Below are positions 18,803 to 26,787 of a stretch of DNA of 64,000 bases, in pieces. Each line of letters begins with the position of its first letter. Positions within the stretch are counted from its first letter, which is position 1. The notes under the pieces were generated by a model, which did not search any database, had not been told where the DNA came from, and saw nothing but the letters and a program-made list of their open reading frames with translations. The stretch is from NCBI RefSeq assembly GCF_000220065.1, contig NZ_AFQU01000001.1:434001-498000 (forward strand). The letters are read 5' to 3'. The DNA comes from Streptococcus sp. oral taxon 056 str. F0418. GTDB lineage: Bacteria > Bacillota > Bacilli > Lactobacillales > Streptococcaceae. Both the position numbers and the translations under genes were made by a program.

Positions 18803-19796
18803 CTCCATCACCTATCCTATCTTGAAAAGCCATTTCTTCCAGCATTTGTTCATTTAATTGTTTCAAAAAAGCAACAATACTTGTCCGAATTGGATCCAAA
18901 TCATCGATATGTATGGACTGGACAAAGGAGTTGCTATGTTGAAGAGGAATCACGACAACTACGGTCGGAGCACCGATCCGTGTCTTATGGATAAAGGCGC
19001 CATCAGTCCCTGTATCTTGTATCTGGGCTTTGACTTGAAAACCACTAGCTAAGGCTACTTTTTTCAGAGTCGCAAGCAACTTCAGGTTGGGTAGGAGCGT
19101 TTTATCAAAGTGCCGTAAATAAAGTGTCTTTTCTTGATAGTCCTCTACGGGAGCGGCGTCAAACACCAAAGCCAAGTCAGGTTTTATACGATTAGTAGCG
19201 GTGATAGCTCCCCGTGTACCGACGAGGGATTGACTGATTCCTCCAACGGCTAAGTCATAAGGTAAGCTTCCCTGTACTTCTGACATGATTTGCTGGGACA
19301 GGTAAAGACCCACTCGATTGGCAATATTTTTTGATAGTAAGAGGCCTGATTCATTCAGACGAGCTGGAATGTCCAATACAAAGGTATCGCCGATTTGGAT
19401 CTGCCAGTCTTTTAATTCTGCCAGAGAGCGGGCTCCAATATCTAGAAGATAATCCTCCCCCTTTTTTAGAACATAGCCATATACTCTTTCATGATGGCGT
19501 TTGAGCAGGCAGATCCTTTGGTTGAGAAAATCAGCTTTTTGGTACAAACCGATCGTCACAAAGTCTAGTAAGCCATCCTTTCGCAACTCTTGTACCATGC
19601 CACCATTTTCATCCAAGTTTGCACTGATCATGACCTTAAAAGGAGACTCATGTACGAGGCTCTCGCCAAACACAGATCCCAACTTGTCTTTTGCAATCGT
19701 TAAGCCCTGCTTTTTATAATGATTTTCTAAATAATCGTGGAGCTCGTATTCGTCACCAGATAGGGCTGGAATCTGGCATAATGTTTCTAAATCCAT
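18786..19796 (-). CDS. M42-like protein lacking most metal ligands (probable pseudoenzyme)
   Basis: This 336-residue protein has the M42 fold along its length but most active-site residues are changed. The expected His-Met-Asp-Glu motif reads SANLDENGGMV (His to Asn), the bridging Asp in AFDNRV reads NIANRVG (Ala), and the Glu-Glu in QEEVGLRGA reads GISQSLVGTRGA. The Asp in LVFDAAPVED and the last His (PLQHSNSFVQSIH) remain. It is full length, has a perfect GAGGAGG ribosome site, and is coupled to the intact M42 gene, so it seems maintained rather than decayed. It may be a regulatory or structural partner of the active enzyme, or bind a substrate. This is inference. Confidence 0.8.
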   Translation of the reverse strand: MDLETLCQIPALSGDEYELHDYLENHYKKQGLTIAKDKLGSVFGESLVHESPFKVMISANLDENGGMVQELRKDGLLDFVTIGLYQKADFLNQRICLLKRHHERVYGYVLKKGEDYLLDIGARSLAELKDWQIQIGDTFVLDIPARLNESGLLLSKNIANRVGLYLSQQIMSEVQGSLPYDLAVGGISQSLVGTRGAITATNRIKPDLALVFDAAPVEDYQEKTLYLRHFDKTLLPNLKLLATLKKVALASGFQVKAQIQDTGTDGAFIHKTRIGAPTVVVVIPLQHSNSFVQSIHIDDLDPIRTSIVAFLKQLNEQMLEEMAFQDRIGDGDENSH

Positions 19797-19806
19797 ATTC
19801 TCCTCC

Positions 19807-20313
19807 TCATTTATAAATCAATGGTGAATCTCTATTTTCAGGTTGACTAATGATTGCTGCGATGTTCTGTAAAGCTTCTGTCAGACCAACGCCTCCTTTT
19901 TTGGGCATTTCAATCATGGTTACTAGAGATTTGTATTGACTAATCACTTCTGCATTTTCTTTAGAGCAGGCCACAAAGGTATGGCACTCTGTCTCTTTTT
20001 GCACAAAATCTGCAACTTGTGCAGCCATATCAGCATATGTGTCGTAATTAAAGCAAGGTCCACAAAATAAGACTTGGGCTTGTGTTTTTTTTACCAGCGC
20101 AGCAATTTTGCGTAGGACTTCTTCTTTATGCTCTTTAAAATAATCCGGTCCACAATAAAGCGTTCCAAGGACTTGTAGCTGATGCTGAGCAAAATAATCT
20201 TTAAACATCAAGTAAGAACCAACGCCTCCTTTTTCTAAACCTAGTGGCGTATCTGCTCTTTCTTTACCTCCATACCCCATCTGAATCTGATCAAACAATA
20301 ATAATACTCTCAT
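19807..20313 (-). CDS. Stand-alone GrdB N-domain-like protein
   Basis: The 168 residues resemble the N-terminal domain of GrdB, the substrate-specific B subunit of glycine/sarcosine/betaine reductase. Similar segments are YGGKERADTPLGLEKGGVG, VLGTLYCGPDYFKE, VLFCGPCFNYDTY, and the MPKKGGVGLTEAL end. The C-terminal half of GrdB, which holds the selenocysteine centre, is absent. Glycine reductase is not expected in Streptococcus and no other subunit is nearby. A reductase role is therefore unlikely, and a binding or processing role for the imported compound is possible. It follows an intercistronic hairpin downstream of the PTS IIC gene and is ten bases from the M42-like gene. Confidence 0.7.
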   Translation of the reverse strand: MRVLLLFDQIQMGYGGKERADTPLGLEKGGVGSYLMFKDYFAQHQLQVLGTLYCGPDYFKEHKEEVLRKIAALVKKTQAQVLFCGPCFNYDTYADMAAQVADFVQKETECHTFVACSKENAEVISQYKSLVTMIEMPKKGGVGLTEALQNIAAIISQPENRDSPLIYK

Positions 20314-20328
20314 TTATCCACTCTTTCT

Positions 20329-20382
20329 AAAAAAGGAGTGAGCTAGGATTGCCTTCTCATGAAAGCGATCTGCTAGCCTCAC
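20329..20382 (-). terminator. Hairpin with U-run between PTS genes and peptidase genes
   Basis: On the minus strand GTGAGGCTAG (20382-20373) pairs with CTAGCTCAC (20346-20338) with one bulged base, followed by TCCTTTTTTAG. It looks like an intrinsic terminator in the 143-base gap after the PTS IIC gene. A competing small hairpin CACTC/GAGTG overlaps the U-run. It may lower expression of the downstream peptidase genes relative to the PTS. Confidence 0.6.
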
Positions 20383-20456
20383 CCCACCCATAGAGTTTGC
20401 TCCAATTATGGTTGCAAGACTCTTATCATGTTATGTTTCACTTACTAGACTTAATC

Positions 20457-21809
20457 CTATAAATCATCTAGAGATAGGTCATCTAGAGAAATTTCGTCAA
20501 GTTCGTCTGATACGACTGCTACTGGCTCCAACTCATCCTTGAGATATTGCTTGTCCAAAGCTTTAAAGAATGGATAGTAAATCAGACAGTCTAGGAAGAT
20601 CAGCAGAATCTGCCAGAAACCTGCAATCAAGCTACCTGTAGATAGCCAGCCTGAGAAGAAGAATGGTGTCGTCCAAGGCAAACCAACTCCTGTCGTTTTT
20701 GGAATAATACCGACAATGGTCGCAATCGTTGAGATTATAGTGTTAAACACTGGAGTTACGATAAATGGAATGGCTATTACTGGATTCAATACGACAGGCA
20801 AACCAAAGATAATCATTTCATTGATCCCAAAGATACCCGGAACGATGGCTAATTTACCTAATTTTTTCATCCGTTGAGATTTTGCAATGAAGACCATCAG
20901 GAAGACCAAGGAAAGGGTTGACCCGCCTCCACCAAAGTTGGTAAAGAAGTTACTAAAAGCATTGGTAAAGATATTTGGTAATTCTGTATGCGCCTTAAAG
21001 GCTTCCAGATTTTCTAGCGTCAGGACAGTACCTATTGGGCCAAATACGGTATTGGTAACAGCCGGACCATTGATACCAAAGAACCAGAAGAAAGTTGATA
21101 AGAACTGAGTGATTGGCTCTAGGAATACACTCTTACCAATCCCTACCAACGGTGTTTGTAAGGTCGTGTAGATAAAGTTGTGTGCAAACTTAAATGGTGT
21201 GAAAGTAAAACCGATATAAACTAGGAAAAAGAGTACCATTGGGAATAAACTTGGAATAAGTGCAGCAAACGATTGAGCTACTGCAGGTGGTACTCCATCT
21301 GGCATCTTAATCACCCAGCCTTTTCGGGCAATCATAACAAATAGACGAACCGAAATGATGGCTGTAATCATGGCAATAAACATACCAGATGCTCCAAAGT
21401 TTTTAAGGGCAAAACCAGCAAAGGCATTGTCTCCATTCATAAAGTCTGGATGTGTCTTTGGTGTGATAATGAGGAAACAAACCAGAGCAACAACAGCACC
21501 GGCAATAGCATCTGCTTCTAATTGTCGAGCATAGGAATAACCAATCCCAATAACCCCAAGCAAAGCAAGAACACTAAAAGTTGAGTCGACAACCGCATCC
21601 ATATGTGCTTCCCAGCCCTTGCCAAAGAACTGAGCTATGAAATCTCCATACCCAGGAATAGGGAATTGTTGTAAGAGTAGAAAAATGGATGCAATAATAA
21701 TTAAAGGCGTTGTAATCAGAAAACCATCCCGAATGGCAATCAAAACTTTATTATTACTAAGTTTTTCGGCTGTTCCGCCTACAGCTTTTTCAAAATTCGC
21801 AAACATCAT
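20457..21809 (-). CDS. PTS lactose/cellobiose-family transporter subunit IIC
   Basis: This 450-residue membrane protein is the sugar channel of a PTS of the lactose-N,N'-diacetylchitobiose-beta-glucoside family. It starts MMFANFEKAVGGTAEKLSNNK, has about ten membrane segments, and shows family motifs FGINGPAVTN, GGGGSTLSLV and FGINEMIIFGLPVVLNP, the last being near the substrate site. It ends in an acidic repeat-like tail (DELDEISLDDLSLDDL). Start is set by AAAGGAGATTAG. It follows IIB by 16 bases. The sugar is not evident. The family transports beta-linked disaccharides and chitobiose, which fits the glycosylasparaginase in the cluster. Confidence 0.93.
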   Translation of the reverse strand: MMFANFEKAVGGTAEKLSNNKVLIAIRDGFLITTPLIIIASIFLLLQQFPIPGYGDFIAQFFGKGWEAHMDAVVDSTFSVLALLGVIGIGYSYARQLEADAIAGAVVALVCFLIITPKTHPDFMNGDNAFAGFALKNFGASGMFIAMITAIISVRLFVMIARKGWVIKMPDGVPPAVAQSFAALIPSLFPMVLFFLVYIGFTFTPFKFAHNFIYTTLQTPLVGIGKSVFLEPITQFLSTFFWFFGINGPAVTNTVFGPIGTVLTLENLEAFKAHTELPNIFTNAFSNFFTNFGGGGSTLSLVFLMVFIAKSQRMKKLGKLAIVPGIFGINEMIIFGLPVVLNPVIAIPFIVTPVFNTIISTIATIVGIIPKTTGVGLPWTTPFFFSGWLSTGSLIAGFWQILLIFLDCLIYYPFFKALDKQYLKDELEPVAVVSDELDEISLDDLSLDDL

Positions 21810-21825
21810 CTAATCTCCTTTCTGC

Positions 21826-22149
21826 TTATTTTTTGGCCTTTAACAGTTGGATGGCACGTTTCAAAATTCGCTCGCCATCTACATTTCCGTAATCTTCTAA
21901 ATCAATCACCGCTACCGGTGTCCCTTGAGGTTCATATTTATCTCGTGTCGCATTGAATTTATATTTGACTTGAGGACCGAGTAAGATAACGTCCGGATGA
22001 AATTCCTCTACAATGGCATCAAGTTTTGAGTCTGAAAATGCCTTGACTTCAAAGGGCAGATTGTGATTGTCTGCCACTGCTTGCATTCTGCTTGCTACAA
22101 GACTAGTAGACATGCCTGCGCTACAAAACAAGTAAACTCGTTTTTTCAT
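21826..22149 (-). CDS. PTS lactose/cellobiose-family subunit IIB
   Basis: The 107-residue cytoplasmic protein receives phosphate from IIA on a cysteine and passes it to the sugar. The phosphorylation site is in VYLFCSAGMSTSLVASRM (Cys 9). DVILLGPQVKYKFN and the ending ILKRAIQLLKAKK fit the family's usual size. AGGAGG precedes the start. It is in an operon with IIA (12 bases upstream) and IIC. Confidence 0.95.
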   Translation of the reverse strand: MKKRVYLFCSAGMSTSLVASRMQAVADNHNLPFEVKAFSDSKLDAIVEEFHPDVILLGPQVKYKFNATRDKYEPQGTPVAVIDLEDYGNVDGERILKRAIQLLKAKK

Positions 22150-22161
22150 AGCAAAATCCTC

Positions 22162-22488
22162 CTAATTTATTTCTGCTTGGGGCAATCTTTTATAAACTGC
22201 CAACAGTTCCTCAGCTGTGATTTTTAATAACTCTGCACTCATGAGTTGATCTTCGGCATGAAGCAACAAAAGTGAGAATTCAGGACCATCACCTGAGCTA
22301 TCGCGTTGCAACAGTTCAAAGTGAATCTCATGTCCCTTCACGCGCTGCTCTTCACCATCATCAATTAAAGCCTGAGCCTGGTCAAAGTGCCCTAACTTGG
22401 TCTCAGCAATAGCTTCCATAAAAGCTGATCTCGCTGAACCCACAGCACTGATAATCTTGAAACAAACCAATTCCATCTCCTGCATCAT
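22162..22488 (-). CDS. PTS lactose/cellobiose-family subunit IIA
   Basis: The 108-residue protein accepts phosphate from HPr on the histidine in LLLLHAEDQLMSAELLK (usual HAQDHLM motif) and gives it to IIB. The N-terminal CFKIISAVGSARSAFMEAI is typical of the trimeric family. The start at MMQEMEL has AAAGGAGGTTAG upstream; the second Met is equally possible. It is the first structural gene of the cluster, behind a roughly 245-base leader. Confidence 0.95.
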   Translation of the reverse strand: MMQEMELVCFKIISAVGSARSAFMEAIAETKLGHFDQAQALIDDGEEQRVKGHEIHFELLQRDSSGDGPEFSLLLLHAEDQLMSAELLKITAEELLAVYKRLPQAEIN

Positions 22489-22793
22489 CTAACCTCCTTT
22501 CATCAGATACTAAGCCCGTAAAACTCAAGATAAAATAGGAAACAGACGATGCGTTCGATGAGCGCAAGAATGTTTCACTTTTTTACACTGTGTTTAGGCG
22601 TGTTCTATTAACTAAGATATAAGAGCGTTAAAAACCAATTGAAAAATAGGAAATACATTGACGAAATCTATTTCTAGACTTATTTATCTTTTCTGAGGTT
22701 TTAGCTCACATTCGATTTGACTAGATAAAACAACTTTCCATTATAATAAAGAAACTATCTAATGTTTCTTGTCATTAGTGAACAATAAATGTA
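22489..22793 (-). promoter_or_regulatory. Leader and promoter region of the PTS-peptidase operon
   Basis: This 305-base gap holds a minus-strand TATAAT (22745-22740) near the end of the regulator gene, which would give a leader of about 245 bases. Overlapping the expected -35 position is a perfect inverted repeat, AGAAAC-8 bases-GTTTCT (22750-22769), a candidate binding site for the adjoining PRD activator. The -35 hexamer itself is poor, as expected for an activator-dependent promoter. I see no clear cre site and no ORF. Confidence 0.5.
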
Positions 22794-24689
22794 CTACTCG
22801 TCCAAAATAGCACTGATGAATGCTTCTCCAGTTTGCGCTGAAAGGAGATTCTCCATTTTTTCTGGACGCCCCAAACAGTTGCCTAACCAGTGGAAAAACA
22901 GCTGTATAAATTGACTATCTGTATCTTTCAAAGCCAGCATAATGACCATCTTGACAGGATATTTCCCCCAAGTTATAGCCTCAGATAAGACAGCAATAGA
23001 GATAACCGATTGTTTACTATATGCTTGTAGCGGGTGTGGGATAGCAATTGCATAGTCGAAGTCCGTTGGCGATAGAGCCTCACGTTGTCTAACAGATGAC
23101 AAGAACTCATCTGAAACGATACCTTCTTGATAGAGATTGTCCGCCATAAACTGAAGTACCGAATCTGCGTCCTTCATATCCAAATTGCTATAGAAGAAAC
23201 GTTCTGTTAAAAATTTTCTGATTTGTAATGCTAACTGGACATCTGTTTGTTGTTTCTCGATTTTATTCAAAGCTGCAATCAAGGTCAATTCATCTTCTGC
23301 ATTAAAGAATGTAGAAAGACAGACAACTGGGATTGAAAGAGACTGCGGAATTGGACTAAATGTGATGACTAGCTCAACCTCTTTTTGTTGCAATCGATCC
23401 ACACTAAAATAATCACTCTGCTCTACAATCTGAATACGATGTGCAAATCGTTGCTCCAAACGTTCCAATGATGACGTTACCAAAGAATAATTCTTCGGTG
23501 CTAAGAGGTAGACTGGAATCTTACGACTCTCCATCAAATGCGAATAACTAGCTCCAATATGAACTGCAATGAGACCAATTTCTTCCTCATTCAAATCCGT
23601 TTCTAAAATATTTCCAAGATAGGTACTGATATTGACTGCAATATCAAAAACGAGTGGATACTGCCGTTTCAAATCATGGAAAAAAGCATTGGGCAATTCT
23701 AGGTCAAATCGTAACCTTTCAACTAAACCTTGTAAATGTAGGTGCAACCGCATTAAAAAGTCTTGATCGGCCAAAAAATCTAGGCCCGATAATTCTTCTA
23801 GCCGGCGGCCAATTTCTTGTACGACTTGGTCAAAATCAATCGTTTTCCCCTTGAAATCTGTTTTGATTCTCAGTTGTTGAATATCTCTGTAGGTGTTTAA
23901 AAGCCGAGCAAAACTATAAACCTCTGTATCAGGAATCATCAAATGAAAATGCCGAGCAATTTGATCGATAAAGTCTTGAGCAAGGGAGCGCTCCTGCTCT
24001 GTCACGACTACATCTTCTGGTAGTTCACCGATAAACTGCGCATCTATCGCTCGTCGTAGTGCAATGCCAATATGCAAGACCAGCATTGGCAAAGAAGCTG
24101 AACGCACAGGATAATCATAGCGCTTTAAAGTGTCCTGAAAGCATGTCCAAACCCACTCAAAATCCAAATCAGCGTACATATCCATCACTTTATCGAGATT
24201 AATAAAATCATCTTTAATTTCTGTAGCTAATAAATCACGATAAAAACGCCTCTTATGAAACTCTGTTCCTAAAAGCTCAATTGTCCCTTCCTTATATCTA
24301 AGCTGCAAATCGGGATAGGTCGCCACAATCTGCGTGGCACGTTGAAGATCCAATTTTATGGTTGGATAGCTGACGTAAAGTCTATCAGCCAAGTCTAACA
24401 AAGGATGAGCTCCCTTACTCGTCAGCAAGTATTTCAACAAAAAGTTTAAGCGTTCATCTGCTGTCTGAGGAAGAATCTTTGTTTCTACTATCTGTCGATT
24501 TTCTACCGATAGCAAATATCCTTTATGAGGATGAGACAATATGGTCCCTTCTACTTCTCGATTAATCTTTTCAATATCAGATCGGATGGTTCGATCTGAG
24601 ACAGCTAATAAGGTAGCCAAAGCTTTTCCCTTCATCCAATCGCCTTGTTGTTCCAAAATGCTCAACAGCTGCTTTTGACGCTGGTTCAT
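22794..24689 (-). CDS. PRD-containing transcriptional activator with PTS IIA domain (MtlR/LicR type)
   Basis: This 631-residue regulator probably controls the PTS-peptidase genes just downstream. It has an N-terminal HTH (residues 1-60, ending SHPHKGYLL), a second HTH (LLDLADRLYVSYPTIKLDL), two PTS regulation domains with conserved histidines (VLHIGIALRRA near 206; IGLIAVHIGASYSH near 375), a IIB-like segment, and a C-terminal type-2 PTS IIA domain with AIAIPHPLQAYS. Such proteins are DNA-binding activators switched by PTS phosphorylation. It reads in the same direction as its targets, with no terminator between. Confidence 0.9.
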   Translation of the reverse strand: MNQRQKQLLSILEQQGDWMKGKALATLLAVSDRTIRSDIEKINREVEGTILSHPHKGYLLSVENRQIVETKILPQTADERLNFLLKYLLTSKGAHPLLDLADRLYVSYPTIKLDLQRATQIVATYPDLQLRYKEGTIELLGTEFHKRRFYRDLLATEIKDDFINLDKVMDMYADLDFEWVWTCFQDTLKRYDYPVRSASLPMLVLHIGIALRRAIDAQFIGELPEDVVVTEQERSLAQDFIDQIARHFHLMIPDTEVYSFARLLNTYRDIQQLRIKTDFKGKTIDFDQVVQEIGRRLEELSGLDFLADQDFLMRLHLHLQGLVERLRFDLELPNAFFHDLKRQYPLVFDIAVNISTYLGNILETDLNEEEIGLIAVHIGASYSHLMESRKIPVYLLAPKNYSLVTSSLERLEQRFAHRIQIVEQSDYFSVDRLQQKEVELVITFSPIPQSLSIPVVCLSTFFNAEDELTLIAALNKIEKQQTDVQLALQIRKFLTERFFYSNLDMKDADSVLQFMADNLYQEGIVSDEFLSSVRQREALSPTDFDYAIAIPHPLQAYSKQSVISIAVLSEAITWGKYPVKMVIMLALKDTDSQFIQLFFHWLGNCLGRPEKMENLLSAQTGEAFISAILDE

Positions 24690-25150
24690 ACTTTCACCAC
24701 CTCTAATCCTCTAAATCTACTTCTATTATAGCAAAATAAACCGCTTCCAAAACATAAAACCCTTTCCTACGACTAGGAAAGGCTATCTTATTAATAATTA
24801 CGCTAGAAATGAGTAAAATGGCAATCTTTATACTAGAAAGAATATTACAGCGCATGAATGTTTGAAAAGCACAATGTCTGAAAATGAGCGAAGAAGATTG
24901 ACTCAGCTTACTTGAACAACGAATCAATAACAGAATGTTTAGATGGTGCTTCGGATGGATATGTATGCGCCGTATAAGCCCTGGGCAAAGAAAAAAGCGA
25001 CTCAAAAACCACATAAGTTTTAGAATCGCCTTTAAGATGGAGGAGCCTCTAGTCGAAAGTACGAAACCAGATGCTTGAAACTTTGAGCCTCTACTCCTTT
25101 ATTTCCCTTTTATTATAAACTTGCCTTTATGCAAGATACTTGATGATAAA
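24690..25150. other. 461-base intergenic region
   Basis: The left 290 bases are AT-rich, with no supported gene. A minus-strand reading of about 100 codons across 24703-25014 has no ribosome site or protein-like composition. The right part holds the candidate small RNA described separately. A perfect inverted repeat CTTGC-6 bases-GCAAG (25120-25135) just after the matrixin stop may be its terminator. Confidence 0.6.
24985..25108 (-). ncRNA. Candidate small RNA or leader with intrinsic terminator
   Basis: On the minus strand a TATAAT (about 25115-25110) is followed by a GC-richer stretch with a repeated TAGAGGCTC word, then a hairpin and the run GTCGCTTTTTTC. The hairpin arms are GCGA-TC-AAAAC and GTTTT-GA-TCGC (about 24997-25029 on the plus strand). 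No ORF fits. It could be an independent small RNA, or a terminated leader for the PRD regulator, whose start is 300 bases further on. I could not match it to a known RNA family. Confidence 0.4.
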
Positions 25151-25855
25151 TTATGTTTGATATAATTCCTTGACCGCTTGGATATCTACTGGCTGAATAC
25201 CAAAGAAAGAACCTGCCGATTGCATGACTGAATCCGACTCATTATGATCCAGACCGATTGCATGACCCAGTTCATGTGCTGCTGTATTGACAATACGTGT
25301 TTGTGTGTAGCCGTATTCCTTGTTTAAAAGATAAAAAGCATTCAAACGGACTGTCACACTGCTAAATCGCTTGGTCAATAAATTGGTCACTGATTCCGCT
25401 TCTCCAGCAGCTGTAATGCTATCATCATTCATTTCAGTGGCTACGATATTTGCCTGACTTTTGTCTTCCACTATTTGAAAGTGAAAAGCCCCTGTCGCAT
25501 TCCAAGAGGCAATAGCTTCTTGATAGGCCGAACGAAAAATGGGATTTCTCGTCTCGATATAAATAGTTGCTGTCGCTGTATCCCACCGAGTCCCATCCGA
25601 AGCTGTCACATGTTCATCTGCTAGATGACCTCTTAGATTTTGAACTTTTTGGCTGATACCCGTATGAATGCCGTTCTCATCTAAAAAAGCATCCACATGA
25701 TTCACTGCCGTTTGGAAGGCTTGCGATAGACCTGGTAATCCATCCTTCGTACTACTAGTCACATATAAGACACCTACTAATACCATAAACGACACAGAAA
25801 CCGTCCAAATAAGTCTCCAGCAGATCGTCCACATAGATGTAAAAATCTTCCTCAT
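25151..25855 (-). CDS. Membrane-anchored matrixin-type zinc metalloprotease
   Basis: This 234-residue protein has an N-terminal membrane segment (about residues 12-32) and an extracellular domain ending in the metzincin zinc motif HELGHAIGLDHNESDSVM (HExGHxxGxxH, followed by the Met-turn). The pattern is that of family M10 (matrixin, PF00413). The ATG follows GAGGGGGCGAGA. It is convergent with nothing and lies downstream of estA on the same strand, separated by a hairpin. Its substrate is unknown. It could cleave surface or host proteins. Confidence 0.87.
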   Translation of the reverse strand: MRKIFTSMWTICWRLIWTVSVSFMVLVGVLYVTSSTKDGLPGLSQAFQTAVNHVDAFLDENGIHTGISQKVQNLRGHLADEHVTASDGTRWDTATATIYIETRNPIFRSAYQEAIASWNATGAFHFQIVEDKSQANIVATEMNDDSITAAGEAESVTNLLTKRFSSVTVRLNAFYLLNKEYGYTQTRIVNTAAHELGHAIGLDHNESDSVMQSAGSFFGIQPVDIQAVKELYQT

Positions 25856-25930
25856 TCTCGCCCCCTCTCTTCAGATAAATTTCGATTATAAACTAGCTTT
25901 CTTAAACTTTTCTGAATAATGAAATAAAAA

Positions 25931-25958
25931 AACTTCCATCCTATACGTAATAGAAGTC
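25931..25958 (-). terminator. Intrinsic terminator of estA
   Basis: On the minus strand ACTTC and GAAGT with extra internal pairing form a hairpin followed by TTTTTTTATT, just after the esterase stop codon. Confidence 0.65.
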
Positions 25959-25970
25959 CTTTTATCTGAT

Positions 25971-26762
25971 TTATGATAGTCTTTCCTCTGGCTGATAGCC
26001 TATCGGCAACCATTCTAAGATGTATTCTAATTGTTTTTCCCAATAATACCATTCATGCTTCCCTGGACTATGTTGGTATTCCAGTGATAGTCCCAGTTCC
26101 TGTAGCTTCTGAACGACCACTTGATTAGCCTGATAGAGAAAATCCTGCTCTCCACACCAGGCATAAAATTTTGTTTTCTTATCTGATTCGGCTACCATAG
26201 TGGTTAAAAAATGTTGCTCGACTCCAGGAGCTTTCAAATCACCAAAAACACCTTCCCAGTAAGCACGACTTCCTCCCGGAATAGCATCCAAGTCCGTACC
26301 ATCAATTCCAAGACCGAGAGCACCTGAAAAAGAAGCCGCATAAGAAAATCGATTGGTTTTCAAAGCGATTTTATATGCGCCATAACCGCCCATCGATAAG
26401 CCAGCGATGAAATTTTTCTCGCGTTTGCGGCTCATATTTGGAAAAAAGCGATGTAAAACCTCTGGCAACTCACTCGCCAAAGCATCATAGTAATCTAAGC
26501 CGTAAGCAGTATTGGTATACCAGGCTAGGTCGGTTGACGGCATCACAACAATGAGATTCGTATGGCGCAATAAGCGTTCAATATTCGTTCGCTTTTGCCA
26601 AGAATTTTCATTTCCTCCCATCCCATGCAAAAGATAAAGGACAGGAATATCCTGATCATCTACCTGGTCTGGGTCAATTTCACTTGCATCTGGATAGATT
26701 ACACTGACACGGCGTTCCATGCCTAAAATTTTAGAGTTATATTCAATGTCAAGAAAAGCCAT
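25971..26762 (-). CDS. estA: Esterase D/tributyrin esterase family protein
   Basis: This 263-residue alpha/beta hydrolase matches streptococcal EstA. It has [14 protein letters not shown] (oxyanion region), the nucleophile elbow [11 protein letters not shown] (Ser near 125), the acid in WCGEQDFLY and the histidine in [10 protein letters not shown]. It acts on short-chain acyl esters in the cytoplasm or at the cell surface; there is no signal peptide. The 178-bp repeat lies between its start and the rnjB stop, so it is not tightly linked to rnjB. Confidence 0.9.
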   Translation of the reverse strand: MAFLDIEYNSKILGMERRVSVIYPDASEIDPDQVDDQDIPVLYLLHGMGGNENSWQKRTNIERLLRHTNLIVVMPSTDLAWYTNTAYGLDYYDALASELPEVLHRFFPNMSRKREKNFIAGLSMGGYGAYKIALKTNRFSYAASFSGALGLGIDGTDLDAIPGGSRAYWEGVFGDLKAPGVEQHFLTTMVAESDKKTKFYAWCGEQDFLYQANQVVVQKLQELGLSLEYQHSPGKHEWYYWEKQLEYILEWLPIGYQPEERLS

Positions 26763-26787
26763 CTCTATCTCCTATTTCTATTATGCT

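Noticed and set aside
20457..20510. Direct repeat in the end of PTS IIC (SLDDLSLDDL) as a possible recombination site
   Set aside because: It is a short acidic tail repeat within the coding region, without flanking features.
24703..25014. 103-codon minus-strand reading before the PRD regulator
   Set aside because: It starts inside the candidate terminator, has no ribosome site and low-complexity content.
25852..26052. Small 66-codon reading between the matrixin gene and estA
   Set aside because: It overlaps estA, crosses the terminator hairpin, and has no protein-like pattern.
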